The notes under the pieces: model-generated
Told to the model about the DNA's origin: nothing
Seen by the model: the letters and a program-made list of their open reading frames with translations, nothing else
Databases searched by the model: none
In this document: positions 16,955 to 27,944 of the stretch, piece by piece
Numbering within the stretch: position 1 is the first letter of the stretch
Layout: every line of letters begins with the position of its first letter
NCBI GenBank assembly: GCA_963668495.1
Contig: OY764545.1
Coordinates: 992,001-1,056,000 of the forward strand
DNA: 64,000 bases
Origin: Oleispirillum sp963668495
GTDB taxonomy: Bacteria; Pseudomonadota; Alphaproteobacteria; Rhodospirillales; Rhodospirillaceae
Reading direction: 5' to 3'
Made by a program: the position numbers and the translations under genes

Positions 16955-17842
16955 TCAGCATGCAGACTGTATGAACGGCGCCGGAAATGGACGGCGCAAT
17001 CCCATGCACAGGTCGACATAGTTGGGGATGTTTTCCGAGGTTACGATGCCGTGGCGAATGGCAAAATCCAGAATAACCAAGGGAACATTGAATTTGAAAT
17101 CATCGGTCATGGCGATGCGTGACAAAACTTGTGCCATGGGCATCAGGCAGAAGCCTTCACATTCATCATCACATGGCGTTGGTATTACGGTGCCCGGCAG
17201 TTCCAGATCGTAACAAAACAATGTGTCGAATCGGGTGCCGTTGGCCTCGCTCATGCTGTAGCGGATCAGGCTGGTCAGTTTGGCTTGTTCTGCGATATGG
17301 CGGGGTAGAGATGCTTCTTCATACGATTCTTTCAGTACATTCTCGCGCAATGACAACCCCGCAGGCTGGCCGCCCGCCACAATATTGTCCAGTTTGCCCG
17401 GTGCGACGGGTTTATGCCGAGATCGGCGACCAATCCACATATAGATATCGTCACTCCGTCTCACGTAGCCATTAATGTGGACGCCGAACGCTGGAATGCC
17501 AAGAATGGTAGCGGCACTGCGGTCTACCGTAGCAAGGGGAGGAGCCCCCCAATATGGCGCAACCGTGTACAGTTCATGGCGTGTCGGCCCGATATATCCG
17601 TCCTTAAAAAGGTGCTGCCTTAAAATTTCAAACGCGTGACTGCGCGCCGTGAAATCCAGACAGGAGTCGTGCATGTGCCAGCCAGTTGCGGTTTCTGTAA
17701 AGAATTCAAGGGTATGTTGTAGCGCATCCTGCGCTTCCGGGTGGGTAAGTGCGACGGGTGAGTTGCCAATGAAAAGCGGTTTCAATGGGGATGGGGCCAG
17801 CCGATTACAGGTATGGATATGGCGGATATAGGGGTGGGGCAC
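16955..17842 (-). CDS. DUF4743/Nudix hydrolase (Tnr3-like)
   Basis: The product is 295 residues and starts with GTG. An N-terminal DUF4743 domain (~10-120) precedes a Nudix domain with GVHINGYV, then the box GGQPAGLSLRENVLKESYEEAS (about 163-184), in which the usual R-E-x-x-E-E reads K-E-S-Y-E-E. This architecture is that of plant/fungal Nudix 20/Tnr3 C-terminal relatives and bacterial homologues, some of which hydrolyse oxidised or damaged thiamine diphosphates. Substrate is by family only. It is divergent from scpA across a 271-bp gap. Confidence 0.82.
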   Translation of the reverse strand: MPHPYIRHIHTCNRLAPSPLKPLFIGNSPVALTHPEAQDALQHTLEFFTETATGWHMHDSCLDFTARSHAFEILRQHLFKDGYIGPTRHELYTVAPYWGAPPLATVDRSAATILGIPAFGVHINGYVRRSDDIYMWIGRRSRHKPVAPGKLDNIVAGGQPAGLSLRENVLKESYEEASLPRHIAEQAKLTSLIRYSMSEANGTRFDTLFCYDLELPGTVIPTPCDDECEGFCLMPMAQVLSRIAMTDDFKFNVPLVILDFAIRHGIVTSENIPNYVDLCMGLRRPFPAPFIQSAC

Positions 17843-18042
17843 TGTGTGTTGCCTTTGGGAAATGTCATTTCGTCACAACATGTTATGCGGCATTATCGGG
17901 TCGGGCAAGTGTGATGGTTTACGGGCTTGGATTGTCAGGATTTTTCGTGAACGTGAAAAATGTTCGGATACCATAGACAGGCCCTCCTTTCGGGTTTATA
18001 TTGCCGCCGCTTGCAAGTGCCTGAGATACCCATAAATGGGAC

Positions 18043-18072
18043 CGGGCGTTTGAATGAAAATGGGTACGCCCG
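18043..18072 (+). promoter_or_regulatory. Leader hairpin upstream of scpA
   Basis: CGGGCGT pairs perfectly with ACGCCCG across a 16-base loop, ending 41 bases before the scpA start. It has no T run, so it may be a leader structure rather than a terminator. In the rest of 17843-18113 I see only a weak near-palindrome (TTTTC-N8-GAAAA near 17941) and no clear promoter or riboswitch. Confidence 0.35.
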
Positions 18073-18113
18073 AAAACACTGGCGGCCCGACCTTATCCAT
18101 AGGGGAAATATAA

Positions 18114-20249
<2,136 letters not shown>

Positions 20250-20275
20250 GATTTCCTGATTTCTCAGGTTTAAAG

Positions 20276-20306
20276 AACACCGGGCTTCGGCCCGGTGTTT
20301 TTTTTA
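20276..20306 (+). terminator. Intrinsic terminator of scpA
   Basis: AACACCGGGC-TTCG-GCCCGGTGTT: a 10-bp stem with a stable TTCG tetraloop followed by a run of seven or more T. It separates scpA from the downstream genes, so meaB must have its own promoter. Confidence 0.95.
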
Positions 20307-20404
20307 TGCGCAAAGCCGTTGAGATGCAGGTGATGGGTGTCACTGCAAGGCGGGTTCGGAGACTGCATAAAGGAATCCAACCTGAACCCGCACGGAGGCT
20401 CAGC

Positions 20405-21109
20405 ATGGCGCGTATATTTGGTGAGAGTATTGTCTTGCTGTTTGCGGTCGTGTTGTCATTGGCAATTATTGCTCCGGCAATTTCTGCGGCGACAAGTAAC
20501 CTGTCGTCGACCCCTTATGATGAAGCCTTTTTGGTCATGGGTATGGTGTATGCCTTGGTTGCTCCCATTGGTTATTTTCTCGCGGGTTCGTGGTGGGCGC
20601 GTGCTTTTGCCTTGATGGCGGCGTCGGTCGCTGCGGTTTTGGTGGCAGCGGCGGCATATATGTTTGAAACCCATCGCCCATATGAAGGCGTGGCCTGTTT
20701 GACGGTCCTGACCATATTGGTGTTTATCGGTGAGCGCCTGTATGCCGCGTTGCAAAATCGCCGTCAGGCCCAGTTACATGCCCTTGAAGCCGTTATCATG
20801 ATGGAAATTTCCCGTGCTGCCCGCGAATACGGTGGCATGGAGGAACATAGTCCAACGTTTTTGCCGATTGTGACCATGGTTCAGCAGATGGCGCAGTCAG
20901 AGGCATGGGCCGCCATTCACCAATCCAAGTCACTGCATGAAGCCCGCTGTAATGTGGATCATGCGCTTGCCGGATTGGAAAAAGACCTTGGTCAAAACAG
21001 CGTAATCGACTCGCCGTTGATTGCCGCAAGACTCGTTACCGTTATCCGCTCGCGGGTTCGCGCCTCTCGGGAGTACCTTGGGCAATCCTTGCCTTTGGTG
21101 CGCGTATAA
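20405..21109 (+). CDS. Four-helix inner-membrane protein, unknown function
   Basis: The product is about 234 residues from the ATG at 20405 (GGAGG six bases upstream); the open frame extends back into scpA but without a start signal. Four hydrophobic segments occupy residues ~8-30, 40-62, 65-92 and 100-120. A cytoplasmic helical tail of ~110 residues follows, with NRRQAQLHALEAVIMMEISRAAREYGG and VIRSRVRASREYL. No catalytic motif is visible. It lies between scpA and meaB after a strong terminator, so a link with the mutase is not implied. Confidence 0.72.
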   Translation: MARIFGESIVLLFAVVLSLAIIAPAISAATSNLSSTPYDEAFLVMGMVYALVAPIGYFLAGSWWARAFALMAASVAAVLVAAAAYMFETHRPYEGVACLTVLTILVFIGERLYAALQNRRQAQLHALEAVIMMEISRAAREYGGMEEHSPTFLPIVTMVQQMAQSEAWAAIHQSKSLHEARCNVDHALAGLEKDLGQNSVIDSPLIAARLVTVIRSRVRASREYLGQSLPLVRV

Positions 21110-21274
21110 AAATACCGAAAATCGTCTTATAACGAACAGGTATTGCGCAGGGCCTTGACCTCTGTGTTTTTTGCATGCCTTATGCCTTAAAAACGCTGGA
21201 AATTCCTTGGCTCGGACCACATACGTGCTAAACTCCAATCGCTCGTTTTGAGCAGATGACGTTAAGTTGCGGAC

Positions 21275-21703
21275 ATGAACAAGTTCCGAAATATGATTCT
21301 CAGCCTGTTTATGTCAAAACAGGCACGTGAGAAAATGGATGCCTTCCATGCCAGGCAGCGGGGTGAACCGCTGGACACTGGCGCCTCCCCGTCCACGTCC
21401 GTGGGATCGGAGCCCTTACCATTGACTTCGCCGATGCCAACTGTGCTGACCGAAGAAGAACTGGCAAAGGCTGTTGAAGCTGCGGTCACACGTATTGATA
21501 CGGCGGAAAAACAGGCAGCCATCGCGAACATGCTTCAGGGCCAGGCTCAACGGTCAGCTTCTCCTCGCGGGCGTGCCGAGTTGATCAAGAAGGCAATTGC
21601 CATTCATAAACAGAAACAAGCGGTTCTGGATGAGCTGGATGACGAGGCACGGAAAAAGTTGTCTGACATGGCAATGCAGGCATTCTTTAGTGATAAGTCT
21701 TAG
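21275..21703 (+). CDS. Conserved hypothetical protein, helical
   Basis: The product is 142 residues. A basic N-terminal amphipathic segment (MNKFRNMILSLFMSKQAREK) is followed by a Pro/Ser-rich linker (~30-55) and a helical charged domain (TEEELAKAVEAAVTRIDTAE, then KKAIAIHKQKQAVLDELDDE). There is no signal peptide. It ends 17 bases before the meaB start and is probably co-transcribed with it. The family is not recognised. Confidence 0.7.
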   Translation: MNKFRNMILSLFMSKQAREKMDAFHARQRGEPLDTGASPSTSVGSEPLPLTSPMPTVLTEEELAKAVEAAVTRIDTAEKQAAIANMLQGQAQRSASPRGRAELIKKAIAIHKQKQAVLDELDDEARKKLSDMAMQAFFSDKS

Positions 21704-21720
21704 ACTTAAGGAGTGGGACA

Positions 21721-22794
21721 GTGACATTACGAATCATGAAGGGTGTGACTCCGCCATCCTTTGCCGAGTCCTTCGTCAAGAAGAAGACCGTCAAAAATCC
21801 GTACGATGTGGATGCGTTGTATGAGGGAGTCATCGCAGGCAATCTGCTCGCCCTTTCGCGATCCATTACGCTGATTGAATCTCAACGCCGCGAGCACCGC
21901 GATTTGGCGGACCAGCTGTTGACCAAGTTGCTGCCGCATACCGGAAAGTCGATTCGTATCGGCCTGTCTGGTGTGCCTGGCGCAGGCAAGTCGACCTTCA
22001 CCGAGGCTTTTGGCACCCACGTGACCGAGGATCTGGGCCTGAAAATTGCTGTGTTGGCCATTGACCCGTCCAGCCCCAAAACCAAAGGCTCCATTCTGGG
22101 TGATAAAACCCGTATGGAAAAACTGGCAGCCAATCCCAACGCATATATTCGCCCGACCCCGTCCGGTACCACACTTGGTGGTGTTGCGCGTCGTACCCGC
22201 GAAGCCATGTTGATCTGCGAAGCCGCCGGTTATGACGTTATCCTCGTCGAAACTGTTGGTGTGGGCCAATCCGAGGTGGCTGTTGCCCGTATGACCGACG
22301 TCTTTACCCTTGTTCTGGTCCCCGGTGGTGGCGATGAACTGCAGGGGATTAAAAAAGGCATCGTTGAGTTGGCAGACGTTCTGATCGTCAATAAATGCGA
22401 TGGTGATTTGCAAAATGCCGGCGATCGTGCCAAGGCGTCTTATCAAAACGCATTGCAGTTGCTGTACCCGTCCACGTCCAAATGGATTCCGCCAGTGTTG
22501 AAGGTGTCCTCCATCGAGATGAAGGGTATTGATACGGCGTGGGAAACTTTGCAAGACTTCAAAGAAGTGATGCAAGAGGACGGCACATTTGAAAAACGCC
22601 GGATGTCTCAGGCCCGTGACTGGATGTGGGATGAGGTCGGTGATAACCTGATGGAAGCCTTGCGCAGCCATCCGGCCGTCAATGCCATGATTGGCGAACT
22701 GGAAGGTGAAGTCGCCCATTCACGGGCAACGCCGTCTTCTGCAGCTAAGGCAATGATGGACGCTTTTGTCAAAAGCAGTTATCACGGAAGTTAA
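21721..22794 (+). CDS. meaB: Methylmalonyl-CoA mutase-associated GTPase MeaB
   Basis: The product is 357 residues, starting with GTG eight bases after AAGGAG. The G-protein motifs are GLSGVPGAGKSTFTEAFG (P-loop), DPSSPKTKGSILGDKTRM (switch I region), ETVGVGQSE (switch II) and NKCDGD (N-K-x-D). MeaB gates cofactor delivery to methylmalonyl-CoA mutase and protects the enzyme from losing adenosylcobalamin. Its neighbour scpA is the expected partner. Older annotations call this family ArgK. Confidence 0.96.
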   Translation: MTLRIMKGVTPPSFAESFVKKKTVKNPYDVDALYEGVIAGNLLALSRSITLIESQRREHRDLADQLLTKLLPHTGKSIRIGLSGVPGAGKSTFTEAFGTHVTEDLGLKIAVLAIDPSSPKTKGSILGDKTRMEKLAANPNAYIRPTPSGTTLGGVARRTREAMLICEAAGYDVILVETVGVGQSEVAVARMTDVFTLVLVPGGGDELQGIKKGIVELADVLIVNKCDGDLQNAGDRAKASYQNALQLLYPSTSKWIPPVLKVSSIEMKGIDTAWETLQDFKEVMQEDGTFEKRRMSQARDWMWDEVGDNLMEALRSHPAVNAMIGELEGEVAHSRATPSSAAKAMMDAFVKSSYHGS

Positions 22795-22826
22795 GCAATG
22801 ATGGGTGAACAAAAAGGTATGCAGGC

Positions 22827-23432
22827 ATGACTCAGCGTAACGAAGCATCTGAAGTGCAAATCCTCAAGCGTGAATTGCTTGGGTTATTTGACCACATTCA
22901 GAAGATTCGACAGGAAATTGCTTCGATTCGTCGTCCGGGACAATCCGAAGACAAGTTTGAGCAAATGAGTGATGAGCTTGACGCCATTGTTACCCACACC
23001 GAATCGGCTACCGAAACCATTATGGAAAATGTCGAAGCCATTTCCGATGTGGTTGCGGAGGTCCGGCAACAGGTTGAAGACGAGTCAATCGCCTCAGCCC
23101 TTGCCAAGGTTGATGAACATGCCGGGGAAATTTTTACGGCATGTTCATTTCAGGATATTACTGGGCAGCGCATCACAAAAGTGGTGCGTTCTCTGAAATT
23201 CGTTGAGGAGCGAGTCAACTCGCTGATCAATATGTGGGGGCGTGATGCCTTGCTGACCGCCGATGTGGTGGATGAAGCCCGTGAAGGGGATGCAGCATTG
23301 TTAAATGGCCCACAGTTGGCTGGTGAGGGGGTTTCACAGGATGATGTGGACCGCTTGTTGAACGGCGCGGATGACGTACACAGCCCATCTGAACCGGCTT
23401 CACAAAGCGATATTGATAAGCTCTTCGATTAA
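22827..23432 (+). CDS. cheZ: CheZ-type protein phosphatase with two FliM-like tail motifs
   Basis: The product is 201 residues. Residues ~10-140 form the long helical hairpin, with the catalytic segment CSFQDITGQRITKV (106-119); D110 and Q114 correspond to the catalytic Asp and Gln of E. coli CheZ (D143, Q147). The tail carries VSQDDVDRLLN (169-179) and ASQSDIDKLFD (191-201), both resembling the S-Q-D/E-E-I-D-x-L-L CheY-binding peptide at the N-terminus of FliM. It dephosphorylates CheY-P to reset flagellar switching. It lies 32 bases after meaB; no other chemotaxis gene adjoins it. Confidence 0.88.
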   Translation: MTQRNEASEVQILKRELLGLFDHIQKIRQEIASIRRPGQSEDKFEQMSDELDAIVTHTESATETIMENVEAISDVVAEVRQQVEDESIASALAKVDEHAGEIFTACSFQDITGQRITKVVRSLKFVEERVNSLINMWGRDALLTADVVDEAREGDAALLNGPQLAGEGVSQDDVDRLLNGADDVHSPSEPASQSDIDKLFD

Positions 23433-23478
23433 GGAATTTCCTGAATTTCGCGCAGGGGGCCGGGGACGCTGTTTTTAC

Positions 23479-23507
23479 TTGACGGCAGCAGAATAGGCCT
23501 GTAGAAC
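23479..23507 (+). promoter_or_regulatory. Sigma-70-type promoter for rpmB
   Basis: TTGACG (-35), a 17-base spacer and TAGAAC (-10) lie 47-75 bases before the rpmB start. The -35 box matches consensus in five of six positions. No competing gene occupies this stretch. Confidence 0.6.
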
Positions 23508-23553
23508 CACGACCTCTTGCAGACGTTACATTTAATTCAAAAGGAATGCTGTC

Positions 23554-23856
23554 ATGGCTCGTCGTTGCGCCATCACGGGTAAAGGTGTCCAAACTGGCAA
23601 CAATGTCAGTCACGCGAACAATAAAACTCGCCGCCGTTTTTTGCCCAACCTTCAAGTGACCTCGCTGATCAGCGAAGGTCTTGGTGGTGCCGTTCGCCTG
23701 CGTTTGAGCGCCAATGGCCTGCGTACCGTTGAACACAACGGTGGCCTGGACGCTTTTCTGATGAGCACACCAGACACTCGCCTGCCGGCTGACGCCCTGC
23801 GCGTTAAGCGTCGCCTGAAAAAGGCACTGGCAGCGAAAGAAGGTGCTGCTGCATAA
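23554..23856 (+). CDS. rpmB: 50S ribosomal protein L28
   Basis: The product is 100 residues. MARRCAITGKGVQTGNNVSHANNKTRRRFLPNLQ is recognisably the L28 N-terminus (quoted here as the segments MARRCAITGKG and NNVSHANNKTRRRFLPNLQ). The single Cys near the N-terminus is what remains of the zinc-type motif, so this is the zinc-independent form. The C-terminal tail after ~80 is basic. AAAAGGAA precedes the ATG, and it has its own promoter and terminator. Confidence 0.97.
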   Translation: MARRCAITGKGVQTGNNVSHANNKTRRRFLPNLQVTSLISEGLGGAVRLRLSANGLRTVEHNGGLDAFLMSTPDTRLPADALRVKRRLKKALAAKEGAAA

Positions 23857-23891
23857 TTTCAGGCACGGCTGAAGTAGAAGTACAAGTACAC

Positions 23892-23919
23892 AAACCGGGT
23901 TCCGTAAGGATCCCGGTTT
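23892..23919 (+). terminator. Intrinsic terminator of rpmB
   Basis: AAACCGGG-TTCC-GTAA-GGA-T-CCCGGTTT forms a long stem with one bulged position, followed by TTGTTG. Downstream, CGTAGGG and CCCTACG (about 23965-23985) form another inverted repeat near the cobT stop that could end cobT on the other strand, but it has no T run. Confidence 0.75.
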
Positions 23920-24004
23920 TGTTGTGTCTAGCACGCCATAAATTATGGTGTTGAAGTTAGGGGTACGTAGGGCGCGAGACCCTACGCCGCCAGCGGCTTC
24001 ATTT

Positions 24005-25933
24005 TTAGCAGATGTAATCTGCGCGCACGGCGTGGGTTTTTTTCTGTGGGTGTTGTGTGGCGTTTTTGCGGCGTTTGCGCGGCTTGTCATCGTCAAGGAA
24101 CAGATCAGTTAACTGTTGCAGCATGATGCCACCCAGTTCCTCTGCATCCACGATGGTGACAGCGCGGCGGTAATAGCGCGTGACATCGTGTCCGATACCA
24201 ATAGCGGTGAGTTGCACTGGCGATGCGGTTTCGATCCATGCGATCACGTCGCGTAAGTGTTGTTCAAGGTAGACCCCCGTATTGGCGGACAGGGTTGAAT
24301 CGTCAACCGGCGCACCGTCAGAGATGACCATCAGCACTCGGCGTTTCTCTGAACGCTCCAGCAGGCGGCGATGTGCCCACAGTAATGCTTCGCCATCAAT
24401 GTTTTCTTTCAGGATTCCTTCACGCAGCATCAAGGCCAGCGGGTTTTTCGCCCGGCGATAGGGGGTATCTGCGCCCTTAAAGACAATATGGCGCAAATCA
24501 TTCAAGCGTCCGGGGTTGTCTGGCTTTCCAGCCTTATCCCACGCTTCACGGGATTTGCCACCCTTCCATGCGCGGGTGGTAAAGCCGAGAATTTCCACCT
24601 TCACACCGCAGCGTTCCAAAGTCCTTGCCAAGATGTCAGCACTGAGGGCGGCAACGGTAATCGGGCGCCCCCGCATGGAACCGGAGTTGTCGATTAGCAG
24701 GGTGACCACCGTGTCCCGGAAATCGGTTTCCCGTTCGATCTTAAACGACAGGCTGTGGGTTGGGGCTGCAACAATGCGAGCAAGGCGGCTGGCGTCCAGA
24801 ATGCCTTCCTCCTGATCAAACTCCCATGAGCGAAGCTGGCGGGCCTGTAGGCGGCGTTGCAGGCGGTTTGCGAGCCGTGAAATGACCCCTTGGAGTGGGG
24901 TCAGTTGGCGGTCCAGCATTTGCCGCAGGCGGTTCAGTTCAATGTCATCCGCCAATTCACTGGCAGAGATCACCTCATCAAACGCGGTTGTATAGGCGTG
25001 GTAGGTCAAGGCTTGATTCGGCGGAGCAAAAGGATCATTGCGGCGTTCTGCATCCGCAGGGCCACCGGCCTCTTCCGCACCGTCAAAATCCATATCAAAG
25101 CAATCGTCGCCTTCCTCAATGGAAGATGTGCCCTCTGCCGCCGTATCCTCAGCGGCAGCGGAGGCGGCCTCCATTTGCGAATCCCCTTCCTCACCTTGGC
25201 CTTGCTGAGTATCCGGGGTGTCACTGTCTTCGGAGCTGTCGTCACTGTTGCCGGAGGCAGTGTCGTCCTCGGTCGGGGGCGGCAGGTCCGGCTCAATATC
25301 AAGGGACTGCAACAGACCACGGGCGTGTCGGGCGAAGCTCTCCTGATCCAGAAGAGCATCAGCCATTTGGTTCAGGTTTTGTTTGTCCTCTGCAGAGGCC
25401 GAAGCCTCCCACAAGGCCGCAACTGTTGCGACGGCATCCGGCACCTGATTGCCAAGGAATTTACGCATGGCAGCGCAGTGGATGGCTTCGGGCAACGGCA
25501 CGGCATCAATGGACGTGCAGGTGTGAAGCCCCTGAGCCCGCACAGATGCGTCCAGTGTGGCACTGATGTTGGTATGAATGCCGATCAGGCGTTTGGCGCC
25601 GATGGCTTTGGTTCTGGCGGTTTCCAATGCATCAAAAATACGGACAGCTTCGACACCGACCGGGGCATAGCGACGGTGGACGGCAGCGTTGTGAAACCGC
25701 ACCTTTAGCGCCATAGAGTCAGCAATGCCCCGCAGTTGTGGGATCTCTGCAGGGTCAAAGCCCGGCTTTGGCGCGGGCAGGGTAACGTGCTCTGGCGTTG
25801 CCGATGCCGCACCGGGGGAAAAGCTCACGTCCACACTGGTTTGTCCCGCCAGTGCCCGGACACAGCTTGCCGTTGCCCGTTTAAAGGTTTCTACGGTATC
25901 TGTCTCGTCGCCGTTGTGATGGGACGCTGCCAT
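24005..25933 (-). CDS. cobT: Aerobic cobaltochelatase subunit CobT
   Basis: The product is 642 residues. The N-terminal half binds the CobS ring; an acidic low-complexity linker (~210-290) separates it from a C-terminal von Willebrand A domain with the metal-site motif LLIDNSGSMRG (D-x-S-G-S). CobS and CobT form a two-ring AAA+ chaperone that drives CobN to insert Co2+ into hydrogenobyrinic acid a,c-diamide. It lies 26 bases behind cobS in one operon. The length is normal for the family. It implies the oxygen-dependent cobalamin route. Confidence 0.96.
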   Translation of the reverse strand: MAASHHNGDETDTVETFKRATASCVRALAGQTSVDVSFSPGAASATPEHVTLPAPKPGFDPAEIPQLRGIADSMALKVRFHNAAVHRRYAPVGVEAVRIFDALETARTKAIGAKRLIGIHTNISATLDASVRAQGLHTCTSIDAVPLPEAIHCAAMRKFLGNQVPDAVATVAALWEASASAEDKQNLNQMADALLDQESFARHARGLLQSLDIEPDLPPPTEDDTASGNSDDSSEDSDTPDTQQGQGEEGDSQMEAASAAAEDTAAEGTSSIEEGDDCFDMDFDGAEEAGGPADAERRNDPFAPPNQALTYHAYTTAFDEVISASELADDIELNRLRQMLDRQLTPLQGVISRLANRLQRRLQARQLRSWEFDQEEGILDASRLARIVAAPTHSLSFKIERETDFRDTVVTLLIDNSGSMRGRPITVAALSADILARTLERCGVKVEILGFTTRAWKGGKSREAWDKAGKPDNPGRLNDLRHIVFKGADTPYRRAKNPLALMLREGILKENIDGEALLWAHRRLLERSEKRRVLMVISDGAPVDDSTLSANTGVYLEQHLRDVIAWIETASPVQLTAIGIGHDVTRYYRRAVTIVDAEELGGIMLQQLTDLFLDDDKPRKRRKNATQHPQKKTHAVRADYIC

Positions 25934-25959
25934 ATTTGTTCTCCGCCAACGGGGGACGA

Positions 25960-26973
25960 TTAGCGATTCAGGCCGAGCGTGGGGACGCCATGTGCGGCCT
26001 CAGGCAAATCTTCCCCGAAACAGCGTTGATAATATTCGGCAACCAGCGGGCGTTCGGTCTCATCACATTTGTTCAGGAACGTCAGGCGGAAGGCCAAGGC
26101 AATGTCCCCGCCGAAAATCTCTGCATTTTCTGCCCATGTGAGGACGGTTCGCGGGCTCATGACCGTGGATACATCACCGTTGATGAAACCGGATCGGGTC
26201 AATCCGGCGACGGCAACCATATTGCTGAGGGTCGTGCGACCGGCTTCCGAATCATAGGCGGAGAGCTTGCCCAAGACGATATCTGTTTCCCGTTCCGGTT
26301 CCAGATAGTTCAAGGTGGCAACAATGTTCCAGCGGTCCATTTGCCCTTGGTTGATTTGTTGTGTGCCATGGTATAGGCCGGTGGCATCACCAAGGCCCAC
26401 TGTGTTGGATGTGGCAAACAGTCGGAAGCAGGCATGGGGATGGATCACCGTATTTTGATCCAGCAGTGTCAGTCGCCCTTCGACTTCCAATACGCGTTGA
26501 ATGACAAACATGACGTCCGGGCGACCCGCATCATATTCGTCAAAAACCAGTGCAACAGGGCGTTGCAAGGCCCACGGCAGAATGCCTTCACGATATTCGG
26601 TGATTTGTTTGCCATCGCGCAGGACGATGGCGTCTTTGCCGATCAGGTCAATACGGGACACATGGCTGTCCAGATTAACCCGGATGCACGGCCAGTTCAG
26701 GCGGGCGGCCACTTGCTCGATGTGCGTGGACTTTCCCGTGCCGTGGTAGCCCTGAATCATTACGCGACGGTTATAAGCAAATCCGGCAAGGATCGCCAAT
26801 GTCGTTGTCGGATCAAAGCTATAGGATGGGTCAATTTCCGGGACATGCTCCGTCCGTGTGCGAAATGCCGGGACCATTAGGTCACTGTCAATGTTGAAGA
26901 CGTCTCGCACCGAAACGGTGGTGTCCGGTTGTGCCATGGTCAGGGTGTCGGTGGTGTCAGGGCTATTCGACAT
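25960..26973 (-). CDS. cobS: Aerobic cobaltochelatase subunit CobS
   Basis: The product is 337 residues of MoxR-type AAA+ ATPase. Walker A is GYHGTGKST (~90-98), followed by ARLNWPCIRVNLDSHVSRID; Walker B is ALVFDEYDAGRPDV and sensor-1 FATSNTVGLGD. It assembles with CobT into the chelatase motor. It sits second in a probable operon: a DnaJ-domain protein 56 bases upstream and cobT 26 bases downstream. This DnaJ-cobS-cobT order is common in alphaproteobacteria. Confidence 0.96.
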   Translation of the reverse strand: MSNSPDTTDTLTMAQPDTTVSVRDVFNIDSDLMVPAFRTRTEHVPEIDPSYSFDPTTTLAILAGFAYNRRVMIQGYHGTGKSTHIEQVAARLNWPCIRVNLDSHVSRIDLIGKDAIVLRDGKQITEYREGILPWALQRPVALVFDEYDAGRPDVMFVIQRVLEVEGRLTLLDQNTVIHPHACFRLFATSNTVGLGDATGLYHGTQQINQGQMDRWNIVATLNYLEPERETDIVLGKLSAYDSEAGRTTLSNMVAVAGLTRSGFINGDVSTVMSPRTVLTWAENAEIFGGDIALAFRLTFLNKCDETERPLVAEYYQRCFGEDLPEAAHGVPTLGLNR

Positions 26974-27029
26974 TTCTGTGTACTTCGCGTTAGAGGACAG
27001 GAAACGATTTCGGATCAGGAGCCGGTTGG

Positions 27030-27623
27030 CTACCCATTGGCATCCAGAACTTTCAAAAGGATTGTATACGCTTCGTTGATGGTTTTCAGTTTTTCTTCTG
27101 CGGCTTTGTCGCCACCATGACGGTCCGGGTGATGCTCTTTGACCAGAGCATGGTAGCGGAGCTTTAACCCTTGCCGTGTTAACGGATGATCAAGGTCAAG
27201 AATCTGCATGGCATAAGCCGGGGTTCCGGGCTTTGCTTCCGGTCGGGATTGGGCGTTGCCCTGATGTTTTTCATCAGAAAAAACATTGAATGGATCGTTG
27301 ACCTTGGCTTTGCGTTCATAAAAGGCACGGGCGGTTGCGGCATCTTTTTCCCCAAGTTTCCATGTGGGGCGTTGCCAAACCGTATCCCGGCGTTTTTCCA
27401 GCTCAATTTCGGCTTGTGACATGCCTTCGTAGTAATTCCACGATTTGTTGTGTTCGCGCACATGGTCAAGGCACAGCCACATATAGTCCCGCAGGGAACG
27501 GTCCCTAGGCGCACGGTATACACCGGGGTTTTGACAGCCCGGGTATTCACATGCGGTTGCATGTTCGGAGGAACGGTCTCCCATATACTGTTTACTGCGG
27601 CGGGTGGTTCGAGAATATTTCAT
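27030..27623 (-). CDS. DnaJ-domain protein with N-terminal Cys/His cluster
   Basis: The product is about 197 residues from the ATG at 27623. Here the J domain is at the C-terminus (~135-197): LKLRYHALVKEHHPDRHGGD contains the H-P-D tripeptide needed to stimulate DnaK. The N-terminal part has CEYPGC and a later WLCLDHVREHN, which may form a small zinc site. The middle is charged and unstructured. The position before cobS is conserved in alphaproteobacteria, but its role in cobaltochelatase assembly is not established. Confidence 0.82.
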   Translation of the reverse strand: MKYSRTTRRSKQYMGDRSSEHATACEYPGCQNPGVYRAPRDRSLRDYMWLCLDHVREHNKSWNYYEGMSQAEIELEKRRDTVWQRPTWKLGEKDAATARAFYERKAKVNDPFNVFSDEKHQGNAQSRPEAKPGTPAYAMQILDLDHPLTRQGLKLRYHALVKEHHPDRHGGDKAAEEKLKTINEAYTILLKVLDANG

Positions 27624-27725
27624 GGGCTCACTATGGTGATTTGCCGTGCCGGACGCAAGCATATCGAGTCGGGGGTTTAACTCTAGGTGGTTTAGGTTTT
27701 TAAGGTCTAACTATTTCAAGTAGTA

Positions 27726-27774
27726 GTGTGATTTAGTTCACACTTTTGCAATGTCGCTTCTTGAAGCCTATAAT
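27726..27774 (+). promoter_or_regulatory. CRP-type operator next to a consensus-like promoter
   Basis: GTGTGA-N6-TCACAC (27726-27743) is a perfect inverted repeat containing the exact CRP consensus TGTGA-N6-TCACA. It ends two bases before TTGCAA (27746), which with a 17-base spacer leads to a perfect TATAAT (27769). The start of transcription would be near 27781, with the operator centred near -46, suited to activation. The target is the RHH gene, leaving a leader of about 160 bases in which I see no other element. Confidence 0.6.
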
Positions 27775-27944
27775 TGCAATGTATAGGTTAGTCTAAGGAA
27801 AATTTAACATCCTATAAGTTCCAAAAGGATGATTTTCCACATTTTTGCGACAATCTAAGCACGTTGATGTTAAACTTACCTAACTAAATGGTTGCATCGT
27901 GAGTGTGGATTATGATTATCTACATTCGTGATAACAAAAAATGA

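Noticed and set aside
24890..25708. 272-codon plus-strand frame inside cobT
   Set aside because: Shadow of cobT, whose VWA and linker features are clear on the other strand.
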